In this document: piece after piece, positions 1 through 9,184 of the stretch
Layout: every line of letters begins with the position of its first letter
Position numbering within the stretch: position 1 is the first letter of the stretch
Program-made: the position numbers and the translations under genes
NCBI RefSeq assembly: GCF_004362715.1
Contig: NZ_SNYC01000003.1
Coordinates: forward strand, 249,601-313,600
DNA: 64,000 nt
Source of the DNA: Pedobacter metabolipauper
Lineage (GTDB): Bacteria > Bacteroidota > Bacteroidia > Sphingobacteriales > Sphingobacteriaceae
Direction of reading: 5' to 3'
Notes under the pieces: generated by a model
The model's input: the letters and a program-made list of their open reading frames with translations, nothing else
Databases searched by the model: none
Told to the model about the DNA's origin: nothing

Positions 1-345
1 GATATTTAAATTGAGATCATTTATTTTCATTGTAATTGATCTTTTACCAAGGCTAAGCATAGGTTGATTTTGAATCATTTATAAAGACGGAGATATTTAA
101 ATTGAGATCATTTATTTTCATTGTAATTGATCTTTTTGTCCGGGCTATGCAGAGAATGATTTGAATCAATTAAAAAAGAAAAAAAAATTTAAATTGAGAT
201 CATTTATTTTCATTGTAATTGATCTTTTTGTCCGGGCTATGCAGAGAATGATTTTGAATCATTTATAAAGGCAGAGATATTTAAATTGAGATCATTTATT
301 TTCATTGTAATTTGATCTTTTATCAGGGCCAAACAAAGAATGATC
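1..345. repeat. AT-rich tandem repeat, four ~92-bp copies
   Basis: Copies start near 1, 92, 185 and 276. Each opens with the same ~32-nt AT block (GATATTTAAATTGAGATC and onward). That block holds an inverted repeat, AGATCA with TGATCT about 17 nt apart. A second short inverted repeat (AATGATT-TTG-AATCATT) is clear in copy 3 and weaker in copies 1 and 2; it is lost in copy 4. Copies 2 and 3 also share the linker TGTCCGGGCTATGCAGAG. Copy 1 begins at the first base, so the array probably continues to the left. It ends just past the stop codon of the minus-strand phosphoesterase gene. No reading frame is supported. Confidence 0.9.
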
Positions 346-352
346 CTGGTTA

Positions 353-988
353 TTATACCTGAATAACTTTTCCTGGTGTAATGGCATAAAAGCGGTCGCC
401 TTCTTCTGGCTTTAGCATCTTTAATCCTGTAAATACACTAAAGGCTGGTAATACTGAACAATGCTCGCCGAAATAGAAGCAGGGAAACTTTAATTGCTGC
501 TTTGCCTTTCCATAGATCGCCACACCTGGGTGTATATGGCCGGATATGTTGTAATACTCATCAAACACGGTGGGCTTATCATGTATAAACCGGAATGGTT
601 TACACAACAGTTCTTTTTGGTGTACCTCAATGTTTAAGTCCGCATAGTCTGAATTTTTAAGCGCATCATGATTGCCCTTAATCAGGATTACGCTTAATTC
701 AGGAAAGTTTTTTCTCCATACTGAAAAGGCGAGTGCATCACTGTTGATCTTGTTGTGAAACATGTCCCCGGTAACCAATAGTATTTTGGGTTTAAATTCT
801 TCCAGAAGGGAACTGAGCCGCTGCAGGTCTGTCGTGCCGACAGTATCCGGCACCTGGATGCCCGATTTTCTAAAATGTGCTGATTTGCCAATGTGAAGGT
901 CGCTGATGATCAGCATGTGTTCCCTTTCCCAGTAGATGGCCCTCTCTTTACTCAATACTAAACTTTCCCCGCTGCAATTAACGATCAT
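353..988 (-). CDS. pdeM: Ligase-associated DNA damage response phosphoesterase (PdeM-type)
   Basis: This 211-residue calcineurin-like metallophosphoesterase probably acts as a nuclease or phosphodiesterase in DNA repair. The metal-binding motifs are all visible in order: SDLHIG (D30, H32), GDMFHN (D75), GNHD (105-108) and GHIHPG (H151, H153). Its length fits the small PdeM family that accompanies a bacterial ATP-dependent ligase. It is the last gene of the minus-strand cassette nuclease-ligase-helicase-PdeM, 30 bp after the helicase stop codon. The family assignment rests on motifs and context together. The exact substrate is not known from sequence. Confidence 0.9.
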   Translation of the reverse strand: MIVNCSGESLVLSKERAIYWEREHMLIISDLHIGKSAHFRKSGIQVPDTVGTTDLQRLSSLLEEFKPKILLVTGDMFHNKINSDALAFSVWRKNFPELSVILIKGNHDALKNSDYADLNIEVHQKELLCKPFRFIHDKPTVFDEYYNISGHIHPGVAIYGKAKQQLKFPCFYFGEHCSVLPAFSVFTGLKMLKPEEGDRFYAITPGKVIQV

Positions 989-1018
989 TCTTCTTCCTGG
1001 TATTATTCTTTCTGGTAT

Positions 1019-3559
1019 TTATTCTTTTTGGTATTTATTCTTTTTGACGTTTCTTTTTTCTGCTTCAGCAGTCATTCTTTCAATTCTCTGGCTCAGTTCT
1101 TCTGAGCTTAAGGTATCCCTTAAACTATCTACCTTGATCGGAAAACAAAGCGGGGTATAACTTTGTGCTTTGACAATGATCACCTTACTGGCTTGAATCC
1201 GGTGCAGGGCAGCTGCTAACCTGGGCTCTTCTATCTGCTGGTAAAATGCTTCATCATATGCCTGGCGCAATAATAAGTTATGTTTGTCATAATCACTAAA
1301 AACGTTGAAAAATAATGCTGCTGACGATTGCAGGTGTTTATTGGCGATATACTTTCCTGGATAGCCTTGAAATACCAATCCAGAGATACAGGCTATGTCC
1401 CTGAATTTGCGTCGTGCCATTTCTGTGGCATTAATGCTCGCTACAATATCTTCCGACAGGTTTTTAGGGGTAAACAGGTCTTTAATATTTTCCTCGTCCA
1501 GTGGTATTTCCTGTTCACTGAGCAGCTCAAATCCATAATCATTCATGGCTATTGAAAAGCTGATCGGCTTGATGCGGCCTAGCCGGTAGGCAATTAATGA
1601 GGCCATAATTTCGTGCACCTGACGTCCTTCAAATGGATAGGCAAAGAAATGATATCCATCCCGGGTATGGATCAGTTCTATTAAAAATTCATCACTTTTG
1701 GGTACATGCGATACCTTGGCCTGGCGCTCAAATAAAGGAAATATGATATCCAGCTCTTCATCGTCATGCGCTTTGTCCAGCGTCTCATTGTATTTCTTTC
1801 TCAGGATGCTGCCCAGGTTTGCTGTTAATGAGATACGGCCACCCATCCAACTCGGACTGATTGCTTGTTTGAGCTTACTTTTTCTTACCAGTGCCATCAT
1901 ATCTTTGATCATGATAAATTCCAGAACCCTGCCTGCAAGCGTAAAGCTATTGCCCGGCTTAATGCGGGCAATGAATGATTCTTCTACCATCCCCACAAAT
2001 CCGCCACTGATGTATTTTACCTTAATCATTGCATCACTTACAATGGTTCCGATATGCAGGCGGTGACGCATCGCGATCTGCCGGCTCTCTACCTTCCATA
2101 GTCCGTCCACTTTTGTTACTTTACTAAACTCGTTATAGGCGGTTAGACTGTCGCCACCTGTAGTTATAAACTGCATGATCCAGTTCCATTCCTGCGGTAA
2201 GAGTTCTCTGAATGCATGGGTTTGTTTTACCTCAAAAAAGATCTTTTCATCATCAAACCCATCGCCTACGGCTAAAGTAACCAGGTATTGGATGAGGGTG
2301 TCGAATGCCATGACCACCGGTTCGCGGCTTTCTATATCCTGTGTTCTTGCGGCTTCTTTTATCGCTGCTGCCTCAACAAGTTCCAGTGCATGGGTAGGGA
2401 GGAAGTAGATCTTTGAAGTTTCGTAAGGGGAGTGACCGCTTCGGCCTGCACGCTGTAAAAATCGTGCAACGCCTTTTGGTGATCCAATTTGGACCACGGT
2501 ATCTACCGGCTTAAAATCTACACCCAGATCCAATGATGAGGTGCTTACCACTGCTTTAAGGGCCCCGGTATGTATGGAATCTTCAATCCAGTTTCTCAGT
2601 TCAAAATCTATGGATCCGTGGTGGATGGCGAGCAGACCCGCCAGGTTCCCATCTTTAGCCAGCAGGGTCTGGTACCACATTTCTGCCTGGCCGCGGGTAT
2701 TGGTAAATATCAGCGTCGTTTTACTTTTACGGATAATGGGTAATAGCTTGTCGGCTAATTTAAAACCTAAATGGCCTGCCCATGGCAGCATGTCGATATG
2801 ATCTGGTAATATAGATTTAATGACGATCTTCTTTTCGATATCGGATCTTATGATTGTTTTTAACAGATCTTCATAGGGCACCAGTACATCCATGGCTTGC
2901 TCCATATTGCCAATTGTTGCAGAAATGCCCCAGATCCTTAACAGGCGTTCCGGATTCTTTTCATTTATAAGCCCTTTGATCCGAGATATGGCCAGTTCAG
3001 TCATTACGCCACGCTTACTGCCCAGCAGTTCATGCCATTCGTCTGCAACGATACATTGCAGTTGTTCAAAATAATTAAAGGTGCTTTTTTGTGCGAGTAA
3101 AAGGTGAATGCTTTCGGGTGTAATGATCAGTACTTCCGGCATTTGCTTTTTTTGCTTTAACTTTTCATTTTGTGTAGTGTCGCCATTGCGTACGCCTACG
3201 TGCCAGTCTAATTCCAATTGTGCACAGACTTCTGTCATGGCTCGGGCAAGATCTTTGGCCAGAGAACGCAGCGGGGTGATCCAGATCAGTTTTAAACCTT
3301 CCGGTTTCTTCTTTTTTGAGCCTGTTGTTTTCTTTGCTGGTTTTATCTTTTCAAGGTCTGCCCTGGTATTCAGTTCGTCGATTATTACGGCCAAAAAGAT
3401 GGAAAATGTCTTGCCAAAGCCTGTTGGGGCATTTACCAAGCCGGAATATCCTTCTGCATAGTACTGCCAGGCATCGGTTTGAAATTTAAAAGGTTTCTTG
3501 CGGCTAAGCTTAAGCCATTTAATAACCTGTTTATATCCCTTGCTTGTTTCTATTCCCAT
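1019..3559 (-). CDS. Ligase-associated DEXH-box DNA helicase (Lhr-like)
   Basis: This 846-residue superfamily 2 helicase has Walker A PTGFGKT (45-51), the DExH box DEWH (173-176), motif III SAT (213-215) and motif VI QRAGRSGH (369-376). After the RecA-like domains comes a long C-terminal region like that of Lhr-type helicases. It carries the family name because it travels with the ligase, the beta-lactamase-fold nuclease and PdeM, as here. It probably unwinds or remodels DNA during end or gap repair. The gap to the upstream ligase gene is 48 bp, so cotranscription is likely. Confidence 0.93.
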   Translation of the reverse strand: MGIETSKGYKQVIKWLKLSRKKPFKFQTDAWQYYAEGYSGLVNAPTGFGKTFSIFLAVIIDELNTRADLEKIKPAKKTTGSKKKKPEGLKLIWITPLRSLAKDLARAMTEVCAQLELDWHVGVRNGDTTQNEKLKQKKQMPEVLIITPESIHLLLAQKSTFNYFEQLQCIVADEWHELLGSKRGVMTELAISRIKGLINEKNPERLLRIWGISATIGNMEQAMDVLVPYEDLLKTIIRSDIEKKIVIKSILPDHIDMLPWAGHLGFKLADKLLPIIRKSKTTLIFTNTRGQAEMWYQTLLAKDGNLAGLLAIHHGSIDFELRNWIEDSIHTGALKAVVSTSSLDLGVDFKPVDTVVQIGSPKGVARFLQRAGRSGHSPYETSKIYFLPTHALELVEAAAIKEAARTQDIESREPVVMAFDTLIQYLVTLAVGDGFDDEKIFFEVKQTHAFRELLPQEWNWIMQFITTGGDSLTAYNEFSKVTKVDGLWKVESRQIAMRHRLHIGTIVSDAMIKVKYISGGFVGMVEESFIARIKPGNSFTLAGRVLEFIMIKDMMALVRKSKLKQAISPSWMGGRISLTANLGSILRKKYNETLDKAHDDEELDIIFPLFERQAKVSHVPKSDEFLIELIHTRDGYHFFAYPFEGRQVHEIMASLIAYRLGRIKPISFSIAMNDYGFELLSEQEIPLDEENIKDLFTPKNLSEDIVASINATEMARRKFRDIACISGLVFQGYPGKYIANKHLQSSAALFFNVFSDYDKHNLLLRQAYDEAFYQQIEEPRLAAALHRIQASKVIIVKAQSYTPLCFPIKVDSLRDTLSSEELSQRIERMTAEAEKRNVKKNKYQKE

Positions 3560-3607
3560 ATTCAGCGTATTCCTATCCGGTTGTTAAAGCGTATCCCTGT
3601 AAGGTTA

Positions 3608-5200
3608 TTAAAAAGTAGATTGCAGCAATTGTCTCAAGTCGTCAAGCGTATTGATCTCATCGGCTTTTTTATCTTTCCTCCATCTTGCAATCCGTGGAAA
3701 CCTGAGTGCCAAACCTGCTTTATGTCTTTTGCTTTCTGCAATCCCTTCAAATGCAATTTCAAAAACCAATTCTGGTTTTACGGTACGTACCGGTCCGAAT
3801 TTCTCTACGGCATTCTTTTTTACAAATGCGTCTACTTCTTTAATTTCTTTATCTGTAAGTCCGGAATAAGCCTTGGCTATGGTAATCAGCTTTTCGCCAT
3901 CCCGTACGGCAAAAGTATAATCTGTAAAGAAATTGGCTCTTCTGCCGCTCCCTTTTTGCGCATAGATCATTACCGTATCTACCGTATAGGGATTAATCTT
4001 CCATTTCCACCAGTCGCCGCGCTTCCTGCCGGAATGGTACAGGGAGTCTAGCTTTTTTAACATAATGCCTTCACTGTTGATCTCTCTTGCACCCTGGCGG
4101 ATCTCTGCCAGTTGTTCCCAGTCGTTGAATTGAATGACTGGCGACAGGAGCACTACCTCATTGTTTTTAAGGCCTTCAATCACTTTTACCAGCAATGACC
4201 TTCGTAAGTTAAGCGGATCTTCTCTGAGATCACGTCCTCCGTGTTCCAGCAAATCATAGGTATAAAAGCCTATTGGTGCATCATTTAATTGTGATTTGTT
4301 GATGGTTTTACGGTTTAGCCGCTGCTGTAAAATGCTAAATGCCTGTACTTTTCCATCTTTTATGGATAAGATCTCTCCGTCCAGTACGGTACCATCCTCT
4401 AGTTCATTTAACAGGAAATGCAGTTCAGGGAATTGATCGGTTACCAGCTCTTCGCCGCGTGACCAGATGAAGAGTTCGCCATTTCGCTTTACGATCTGTC
4501 CGCGGATGCCATCCCATTTCCACTCTGCCTGCCATGCGGTAGCAGGCCCTAAACTTCCGGGTTCTGCTTCAAGTGCATAGGCCAGGCAAAAGGGGTATGG
4601 CCATGAATTGTCTGTATTTACATGGGCTCCGGCTATCAGGTCCAGATAACTGATCTCCGATGGCTGCCATTTACCCATAATGCTGTGCATGATCTTGCTG
4701 CTTTCGGTATCGCTTTGTTTGGCCAGGGCGTTAACCAGCATTTTATTGGAAACACCAATCCTGAAATTTCCCGAAATAAGTTTGTTGAATACAAAGCGTT
4801 CCTGAGTTTCCAGGCTATTCCAGGCATTTAGGATAAACTCTTTTTTAGCGTCGTCATCCTTTCCGTTAAGCAAAGCAAGGTCAATGATCCATTCATGCAG
4901 TTTGCGGTTGCTCAGATGCTCTGCAGGAGGTAATACAAGTGCAATGGTTTCACTGAGGTCGCCTACACTGTGGTAGCTCTCAGCGAAAAGCCAGTCGGGG
5001 ATGCCGCTTAGTTCGATAGCCCAGTGTTTGATTAGCGCAGTGGCCACCGGGCGCCTGGGTTTTTTACCGGTAAACATCGCAATGACATAGGGTTTGTCCA
5101 GATCATCTGCTTCATTAAAATAATCGACAAGGGCAGCGATCTTATCATTCGTCTTATTGCTCATTTCCAATTGCTGGATCAATTCTGTAAAGCGCCTCAA
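3608..5200 (-). CDS. ATP-dependent DNA ligase (repair cassette type)
   Basis: This 530-residue ligase seals DNA nicks using ATP. The adenylated lysine is K228 in EWKWDGIRG (motif I), followed by nucleotidyltransferase motifs such as the DGEIL segment and an OB-fold C-terminal part. Residues 1-200 form the helical DNA-binding domain seen in ligases with this cassette. The start codon overlaps the stop of the upstream nuclease gene by 4 bp (ATGA), which implies translational coupling. It is distinct from the replicative NAD-dependent LigA, which is not in this window. No Ku-like gene is nearby, so classical Ku-dependent end joining is not indicated. Confidence 0.93.
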   Translation of the reverse strand: MRRFTELIQQLEMSNKTNDKIAALVDYFNEADDLDKPYVIAMFTGKKPRRPVATALIKHWAIELSGIPDWLFAESYHSVGDLSETIALVLPPAEHLSNRKLHEWIIDLALLNGKDDDAKKEFILNAWNSLETQERFVFNKLISGNFRIGVSNKMLVNALAKQSDTESSKIMHSIMGKWQPSEISYLDLIAGAHVNTDNSWPYPFCLAYALEAEPGSLGPATAWQAEWKWDGIRGQIVKRNGELFIWSRGEELVTDQFPELHFLLNELEDGTVLDGEILSIKDGKVQAFSILQQRLNRKTINKSQLNDAPIGFYTYDLLEHGGRDLREDPLNLRRSLLVKVIEGLKNNEVVLLSPVIQFNDWEQLAEIRQGAREINSEGIMLKKLDSLYHSGRKRGDWWKWKINPYTVDTVMIYAQKGSGRRANFFTDYTFAVRDGEKLITIAKAYSGLTDKEIKEVDAFVKKNAVEKFGPVRTVKPELVFEIAFEGIAESKRHKAGLALRFPRIARWRKDKKADEINTLDDLRQLLQSTF

Positions 5201-6261
5201 GTGGTTTCCTCCTTATCGGTTATGTGACCCGGTACAACATTCCCTATACCATCTTGTACAACTTCTGCTTTTTCTTCTTCCTCTTCGTTTCCGTATTGTG
5301 TTTTTACCTCTTCCGAATCGATACCTATACTGTTCAGATACTTAGAAAATGTAGCGGTATAGCCATGTGTTACAAATACTTTTTCTGCTTCTGTGGCCTT
5401 GATGGCTGATAGCAAGCCGGGCCAATCGGCGTGATCGCTCAATGCAAAGCCGGCATCTGCACTTCTCCATCTCCTGCTGGCCCTTACCTGCATCCATCCG
5501 GAACATACGCCGGTAGCTGCCTGGGTTAGGTTTTTGATCCATCGTCCTTCTGCAAGGGCAGGGGGTACGATTACAATTCCTTTTTGTAATTGTTCCTTTT
5601 TCGTTTCTGGTGTAATGCGGATGGTTTCAGGAATTTTGACTCCGGCCCGGATAAAGCCTTCGTTGAGGTTCGCGATAGAATTGTGGACATAAATGTCACT
5701 ATATCCATCAAGGCCATTGATGAGCCTTTGTGCTTTTCCAAGGCTATATGCTACCAGTACGCTGGTTTTATTTTTATCATGATTGTCAGCGATCCAGTCT
5801 TTAATCTGCGAGAAGATCTTTTCCTGGGGTGCCCATTTATAAATGGGCAGGCCAAATGTACTTTCCGATACAAAGGTATGGCATTTTACAGGCTCAAATT
5901 CTGTGCTGATGCCATCGTATTCTACCTTATAATCACCAGAAACTACACAAACTTCCCCTTTGTATTCGAGCCTGACCTGTGCAGAACCAATGACATGCCC
6001 TGCGGGAAAAAGGCTGATCTGTACCCCGTTGATGGTAAGTGTTTTGCGATAAGGCAGGGTTTGGATGTTCAGATCTGCTCCAAGCCGCTGATCCAAGATG
6101 GGCTTGGTAAGGTCATGGCACAGATAGGCTTTGTTGCCCCATTTCACATGATCTGCATGGCCATGGGTAGTTACTGCTAAATTAACAGGCTGCCAGGGAT
6201 CAATATAAAAATCACCCTGTTTACAATAAATTCCTTTGCTGGTAAATTTGATCAGTGCCAT
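5197..6261 (-). CDS. Ligase-associated DNA nuclease, metallo-beta-lactamase/beta-CASP fold
   Basis: This 354-residue protein has the zinc-binding motif HGHADH (33-38) near its N-terminus, as in the exonucleases that form a cassette with bacterial ATP-dependent ligases. The later regions VVSGDYK and ALSDHADW are typical of SNM1/Artemis-like beta-CASP nucleases. It probably trims DNA ends before ligation. It is first in the operon and overlaps the ligase start by 4 bp. The C-terminus is acidic (a run of Glu near residues 325-332). The function is inferred from the fold and its partners. Confidence 0.92.
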   Translation of the reverse strand: MALIKFTSKGIYCKQGDFYIDPWQPVNLAVTTHGHADHVKWGNKAYLCHDLTKPILDQRLGADLNIQTLPYRKTLTINGVQISLFPAGHVIGSAQVRLEYKGEVCVVSGDYKVEYDGISTEFEPVKCHTFVSESTFGLPIYKWAPQEKIFSQIKDWIADNHDKNKTSVLVAYSLGKAQRLINGLDGYSDIYVHNSIANLNEGFIRAGVKIPETIRITPETKKEQLQKGIVIVPPALAEGRWIKNLTQAATGVCSGWMQVRASRRWRSADAGFALSDHADWPGLLSAIKATEAEKVFVTHGYTATFSKYLNSIGIDSEEVKTQYGNEEEEEKAEVVQDGIGNVVPGHITDKEETT

Positions 6262-6302
6262 GGATGATTAACACCATCCACGCACATAAAGTTTTGCGGA
6301 GA

Positions 6303-6734
6303 CTATCTTCGCATCAAATCTTTTAACCGAAGTAATCTCGACTCGTTTTTATTGAGATCATTGGTTACATCGTTCAGCAGGTCTTTTAAAAATTTATCGT
6401 TTGATATTTCTACCAGGGATGTAAAGATGCTGATGATCTTTGTTTTTTCTGCTTCAAAAAGTTTCTTTAAGCCTTTGGTAAAGGCCAGGCGGGTGTTGTT
6501 CTTTAAGGTATTACGAAGTTCAACATCATATTTGATCGCAATGTTGCCTGTTGTTAGAATGTATACAATGTCTGCAACTCCGATGGGCATTGAACTGAGT
6601 ACATAAGATTCATAGGTTACCTTGTTCCTGGTTGATGAGGTAAAGAAATCTTCTATTTCATTGTAAGTAGTCAGTACTGTTATTGTTCTCTCCAATTCCC
6701 CTAAAAGTTCATTGTAATACGCTTCGTAATCCAT
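6303..6734 (-). CDS. Unknown helical protein
   Basis: I do not recognise this protein (143 residues from the chosen start). It is rich in Leu, Lys, Glu and Asn, has no signal peptide or membrane segment, and looks entirely helical. A start at 6755 would lie inside the -7 promoter box (TACCTTTG read on the minus strand, 6760-6753). I therefore chose the ATG at 6734 (protein begins MDYEAYY). It lies 41 bp upstream of the DNA repair cassette on the same strand and might share its transcript, but nothing ties it to repair. Confidence 0.7.
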   Translation of the reverse strand: MDYEAYYNELLGELERTITVLTTYNEIEDFFTSSTRNKVTYESYVLSSMPIGVADIVYILTTGNIAIKYDVELRNTLKNNTRLAFTKGLKKLFEAEKTKIISIFTSLVEISNDKFLKDLLNDVTNDLNKNESRLLRLKDLMRR

Positions 6735-6752
6735 AATTATATTTTGTAATTG

Positions 6753-6760
6753 CAAAGGTA
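6753..6760 (-). promoter_or_regulatory. -7 promoter box TACCTTTG
   Basis: It matches the Bacteroidota -7 consensus TAnnTTTG on the minus strand, about 20 bp before the ATG at 6734. No clear -33 TTTG is seen. It may drive the unknown gene and perhaps the repair cassette behind it. Confidence 0.5.
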
Positions 6761-6850
6761 CGCTTAATAAAGCCTGTATTTGTTATTAATGATTTTAATA
6801 CTTCGGTATTGGTTAAATCTTTTCTATTTTTACCCGGACACGATGTTGAT

Positions 6851-9181
6851 ATGCTTTTTACCATTAGATTTATAGGGATACTTTTTTTTGTTATTGCAGG
6901 TTTTCAAGTTTCTCTGGCACAGGGTAAATTTATAATAAATGGCGTGGTTACGGATTCGGCAACCGGAGAAACCTTAATTGGTGCAAGCATTAAACTGACC
7001 GGTAAATCAACAAGCGGCTCTGTCAGCAATTCATATGGCTTTTACTCGTTGAGCACCGATCCTGGTAGTTATGAACTTTCTGTTAGCTTTGTTGGCTACA
7101 AGACAGTTAAGCAACCCATTGATGTTAATAAAGATGTCCGGATCAATTTTGTTCTGGAAGAAGATAACCGCCTTAATGAGGTTGTCATTTCTGCTGTAAA
7201 GCGAAATGAGAATGTAAGCAGTCCGCAGATGGGCCTTCAAAAGGTAAATGTCAGAGAAATTAACAATATTCCTGTGCTGCTTGGGGAGCGCGATGTGCTT
7301 AAGACGCTGCAGCTGCTTCCGGGAATAAAATCTGCCGGTGAAGGAAACAGCGGGTTTTATGTGCGTGGCGGCTCAACCGATCAGAACCTGATCCTGCTGG
7401 ATGAAGCCCCGGTTTATAACGCGTCGCATCTACTTGGCTTCTTCTCTACCTTTAATTCTGATGCAATAAAAGACTTAAGTGTTTATAAAGGGGGGATGCC
7501 TGCTCAGTATGGCGGCAGACTGGCTTCTGTGCTTGATATTAAGATGAACGATGGTAACCGTAAGGGCTTTACTGCCGAAGGGGGCATTGGCCTGATCTCA
7601 TCCAGGCTAAAAGTTGAAGGCCCAATTGTTAAAGATAAAGGTTCTTTTATGATCAGCGCCAGAAGAACCTATCTGGATGCATTTTTAAAGCTTTCCTCCG
7701 ATAGCTCCATCAATAGCAATACGCTGTTCTTTTACGATGTAAATGCCAAGGCCAATTATCAGATCGATGATAAAAATACCCTGTTCCTTTCGGGTTATTT
7801 TGGAAGGGATAAACTGGGGATCTCTGATTCATTTGGCTTTAACTGGGGAAATGCAACGGTTACCATGCGCTGGAACCATTTATACAGTAACCGCTTATTC
7901 TCAAATACCTCACTGATTTACAGCAATTATAATTATGTGATCCAGAACCTGATGGAAGAGAATAACTTCGAAGTGAACTCCGCTATTAAAGATTTTAACA
8001 TCAAACAGGATTTTGAATACAGCATCAGCAATTCTCATAATTTAAAGTTCGGCATCAATGCCATTCATCACACCATTGATCCCGGCAATCTTACCTCAAC
8101 AGCGGCATCAAGTGTTAATGAAACTGATTATGAGAACAGAAATGGTTTGGAGCTTGCTGCTTATATATCTGATGAGTGGACAGTTAATGAGAAGATGAAT
8201 GTTGTTTACGGACTCCGGCTAAGCAGTTTTTCTTTACTTGGCCCCGGAAATTTTAAAACTTATGATGCCGATGGGAATACGATCAATACCACTCCGTATG
8301 GTTCTGGCCGGTTTGTAAAGAACTATTTTAACCCTGAGCCACGTATCTCTGTCAGTTATCAGTTAACGGGTTCCAGTTCTATAAAGACTGCTTATACGCG
8401 GAATGTTCAAAACATTCACCTGATGTCCAATTCGACGTCTACATCACCAACTGATCTTTATATTATGAACAGCAATAATGTAAAGCCTGAAATTGCTGAT
8501 CAGTTTGCTGCGGGATATTTTAGAAATTTTAACGACGATAATTACGAGTTTTCTGCTGAGCTTTATTACAAATGGATGCAGAACCAAATTGAATACAGAA
8601 GCGGAACTGACCTTCGCGGAAATGGGAACGTTGAGGCTGACCTGCTGTATGGTGATGGCCGTGCGTATGGCATCGAACTTTTTATTAAAAAAAGATTTGG
8701 CAAGTTTAATGGCTGGGTTGGTTATACGCTGTCCCGTACTGAACGTAATTTTGATGCAATTAGCGAAGGACAATGGTTTTATGCAAAGCAAGACCGGACG
8801 CATGATCTTTCTGTTGTAGGAATCTATAAAGCCAGTGCACGGTGGACCTTCTCTTCTGTTTTTGTTTACAATACAGGAAATGCGGTTACCTATCCGAGTG
8901 GAAAATACCAGATCAACGGACGTACCGCTTTTTATTATTCTGAAAAGAATGGCTACCGTACGCCGGAGTACCACCGGTTGGATGTATCTGCAACACTTGA
9001 AGGAAAGCCCAATAAGAAATTCTATTCCAGCTGGTCTTTTGGGATCTATAATTTATACAACCGCCAAAACGCATTTTCCATAGATTTTAAGGATGATCCT
9101 GATGATGCTTCCAAAACCCAGGTTGTTCGTACTACCTTGTTTGGGATCATTCCTTCTGTAACCTGGAACTTTAAATTTTAA
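6851..9181 (+). CDS. TonB-dependent receptor with carboxypeptidase-like N-terminal domain
   Basis: This outer-membrane receptor imports an unknown ligand with energy from TonB/ExbBD. From the start at 6851 it has a signal peptide (MLFTIRFIGILFFVIAG, cleaved near residue 24). A carboxypeptidase-regulatory-like domain (about 25-110) and a plug (about 120-240, with FYVRGGSTDQNLILLDE) follow. The rest is a 22-strand type barrel ending in the aromatic residues WNFKF. An upstream in-frame ATG at 6809 would place 14 hydrophilic residues before the signal peptide and is less likely. The next gene, 3 bp downstream, is the DUF4249 lipoprotein that habitually accompanies this receptor type. Confidence 0.9.
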   Translation: MLFTIRFIGILFFVIAGFQVSLAQGKFIINGVVTDSATGETLIGASIKLTGKSTSGSVSNSYGFYSLSTDPGSYELSVSFVGYKTVKQPIDVNKDVRINFVLEEDNRLNEVVISAVKRNENVSSPQMGLQKVNVREINNIPVLLGERDVLKTLQLLPGIKSAGEGNSGFYVRGGSTDQNLILLDEAPVYNASHLLGFFSTFNSDAIKDLSVYKGGMPAQYGGRLASVLDIKMNDGNRKGFTAEGGIGLISSRLKVEGPIVKDKGSFMISARRTYLDAFLKLSSDSSINSNTLFFYDVNAKANYQIDDKNTLFLSGYFGRDKLGISDSFGFNWGNATVTMRWNHLYSNRLFSNTSLIYSNYNYVIQNLMEENNFEVNSAIKDFNIKQDFEYSISNSHNLKFGINAIHHTIDPGNLTSTAASSVNETDYENRNGLELAAYISDEWTVNEKMNVVYGLRLSSFSLLGPGNFKTYDADGNTINTTPYGSGRFVKNYFNPEPRISVSYQLTGSSSIKTAYTRNVQNIHLMSNSTSTSPTDLYIMNSNNVKPEIADQFAAGYFRNFNDDNYEFSAELYYKWMQNQIEYRSGTDLRGNGNVEADLLYGDGRAYGIELFIKKRFGKFNGWVGYTLSRTERNFDAISEGQWFYAKQDRTHDLSVVGIYKASARWTFSSVFVYNTGNAVTYPSGKYQINGRTAFYYSEKNGYRTPEYHRLDVSATLEGKPNKKFYSSWSFGIYNLYNRQNAFSIDFKDDPDDASKTQVVRTTLFGIIPSVTWNFKF

Positions 9182-9184
9182 CCC

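Noticed and set aside
5590..6180. 196-codon plus-strand frame opposite the repair nuclease
   Set aside because: Antisense to the zinc-binding domain; Phe/Cys-rich artefact.
8444..8974. 176-codon minus-strand frame inside the TonB receptor
   Set aside because: Antisense to conserved barrel sequence; no family resemblance.
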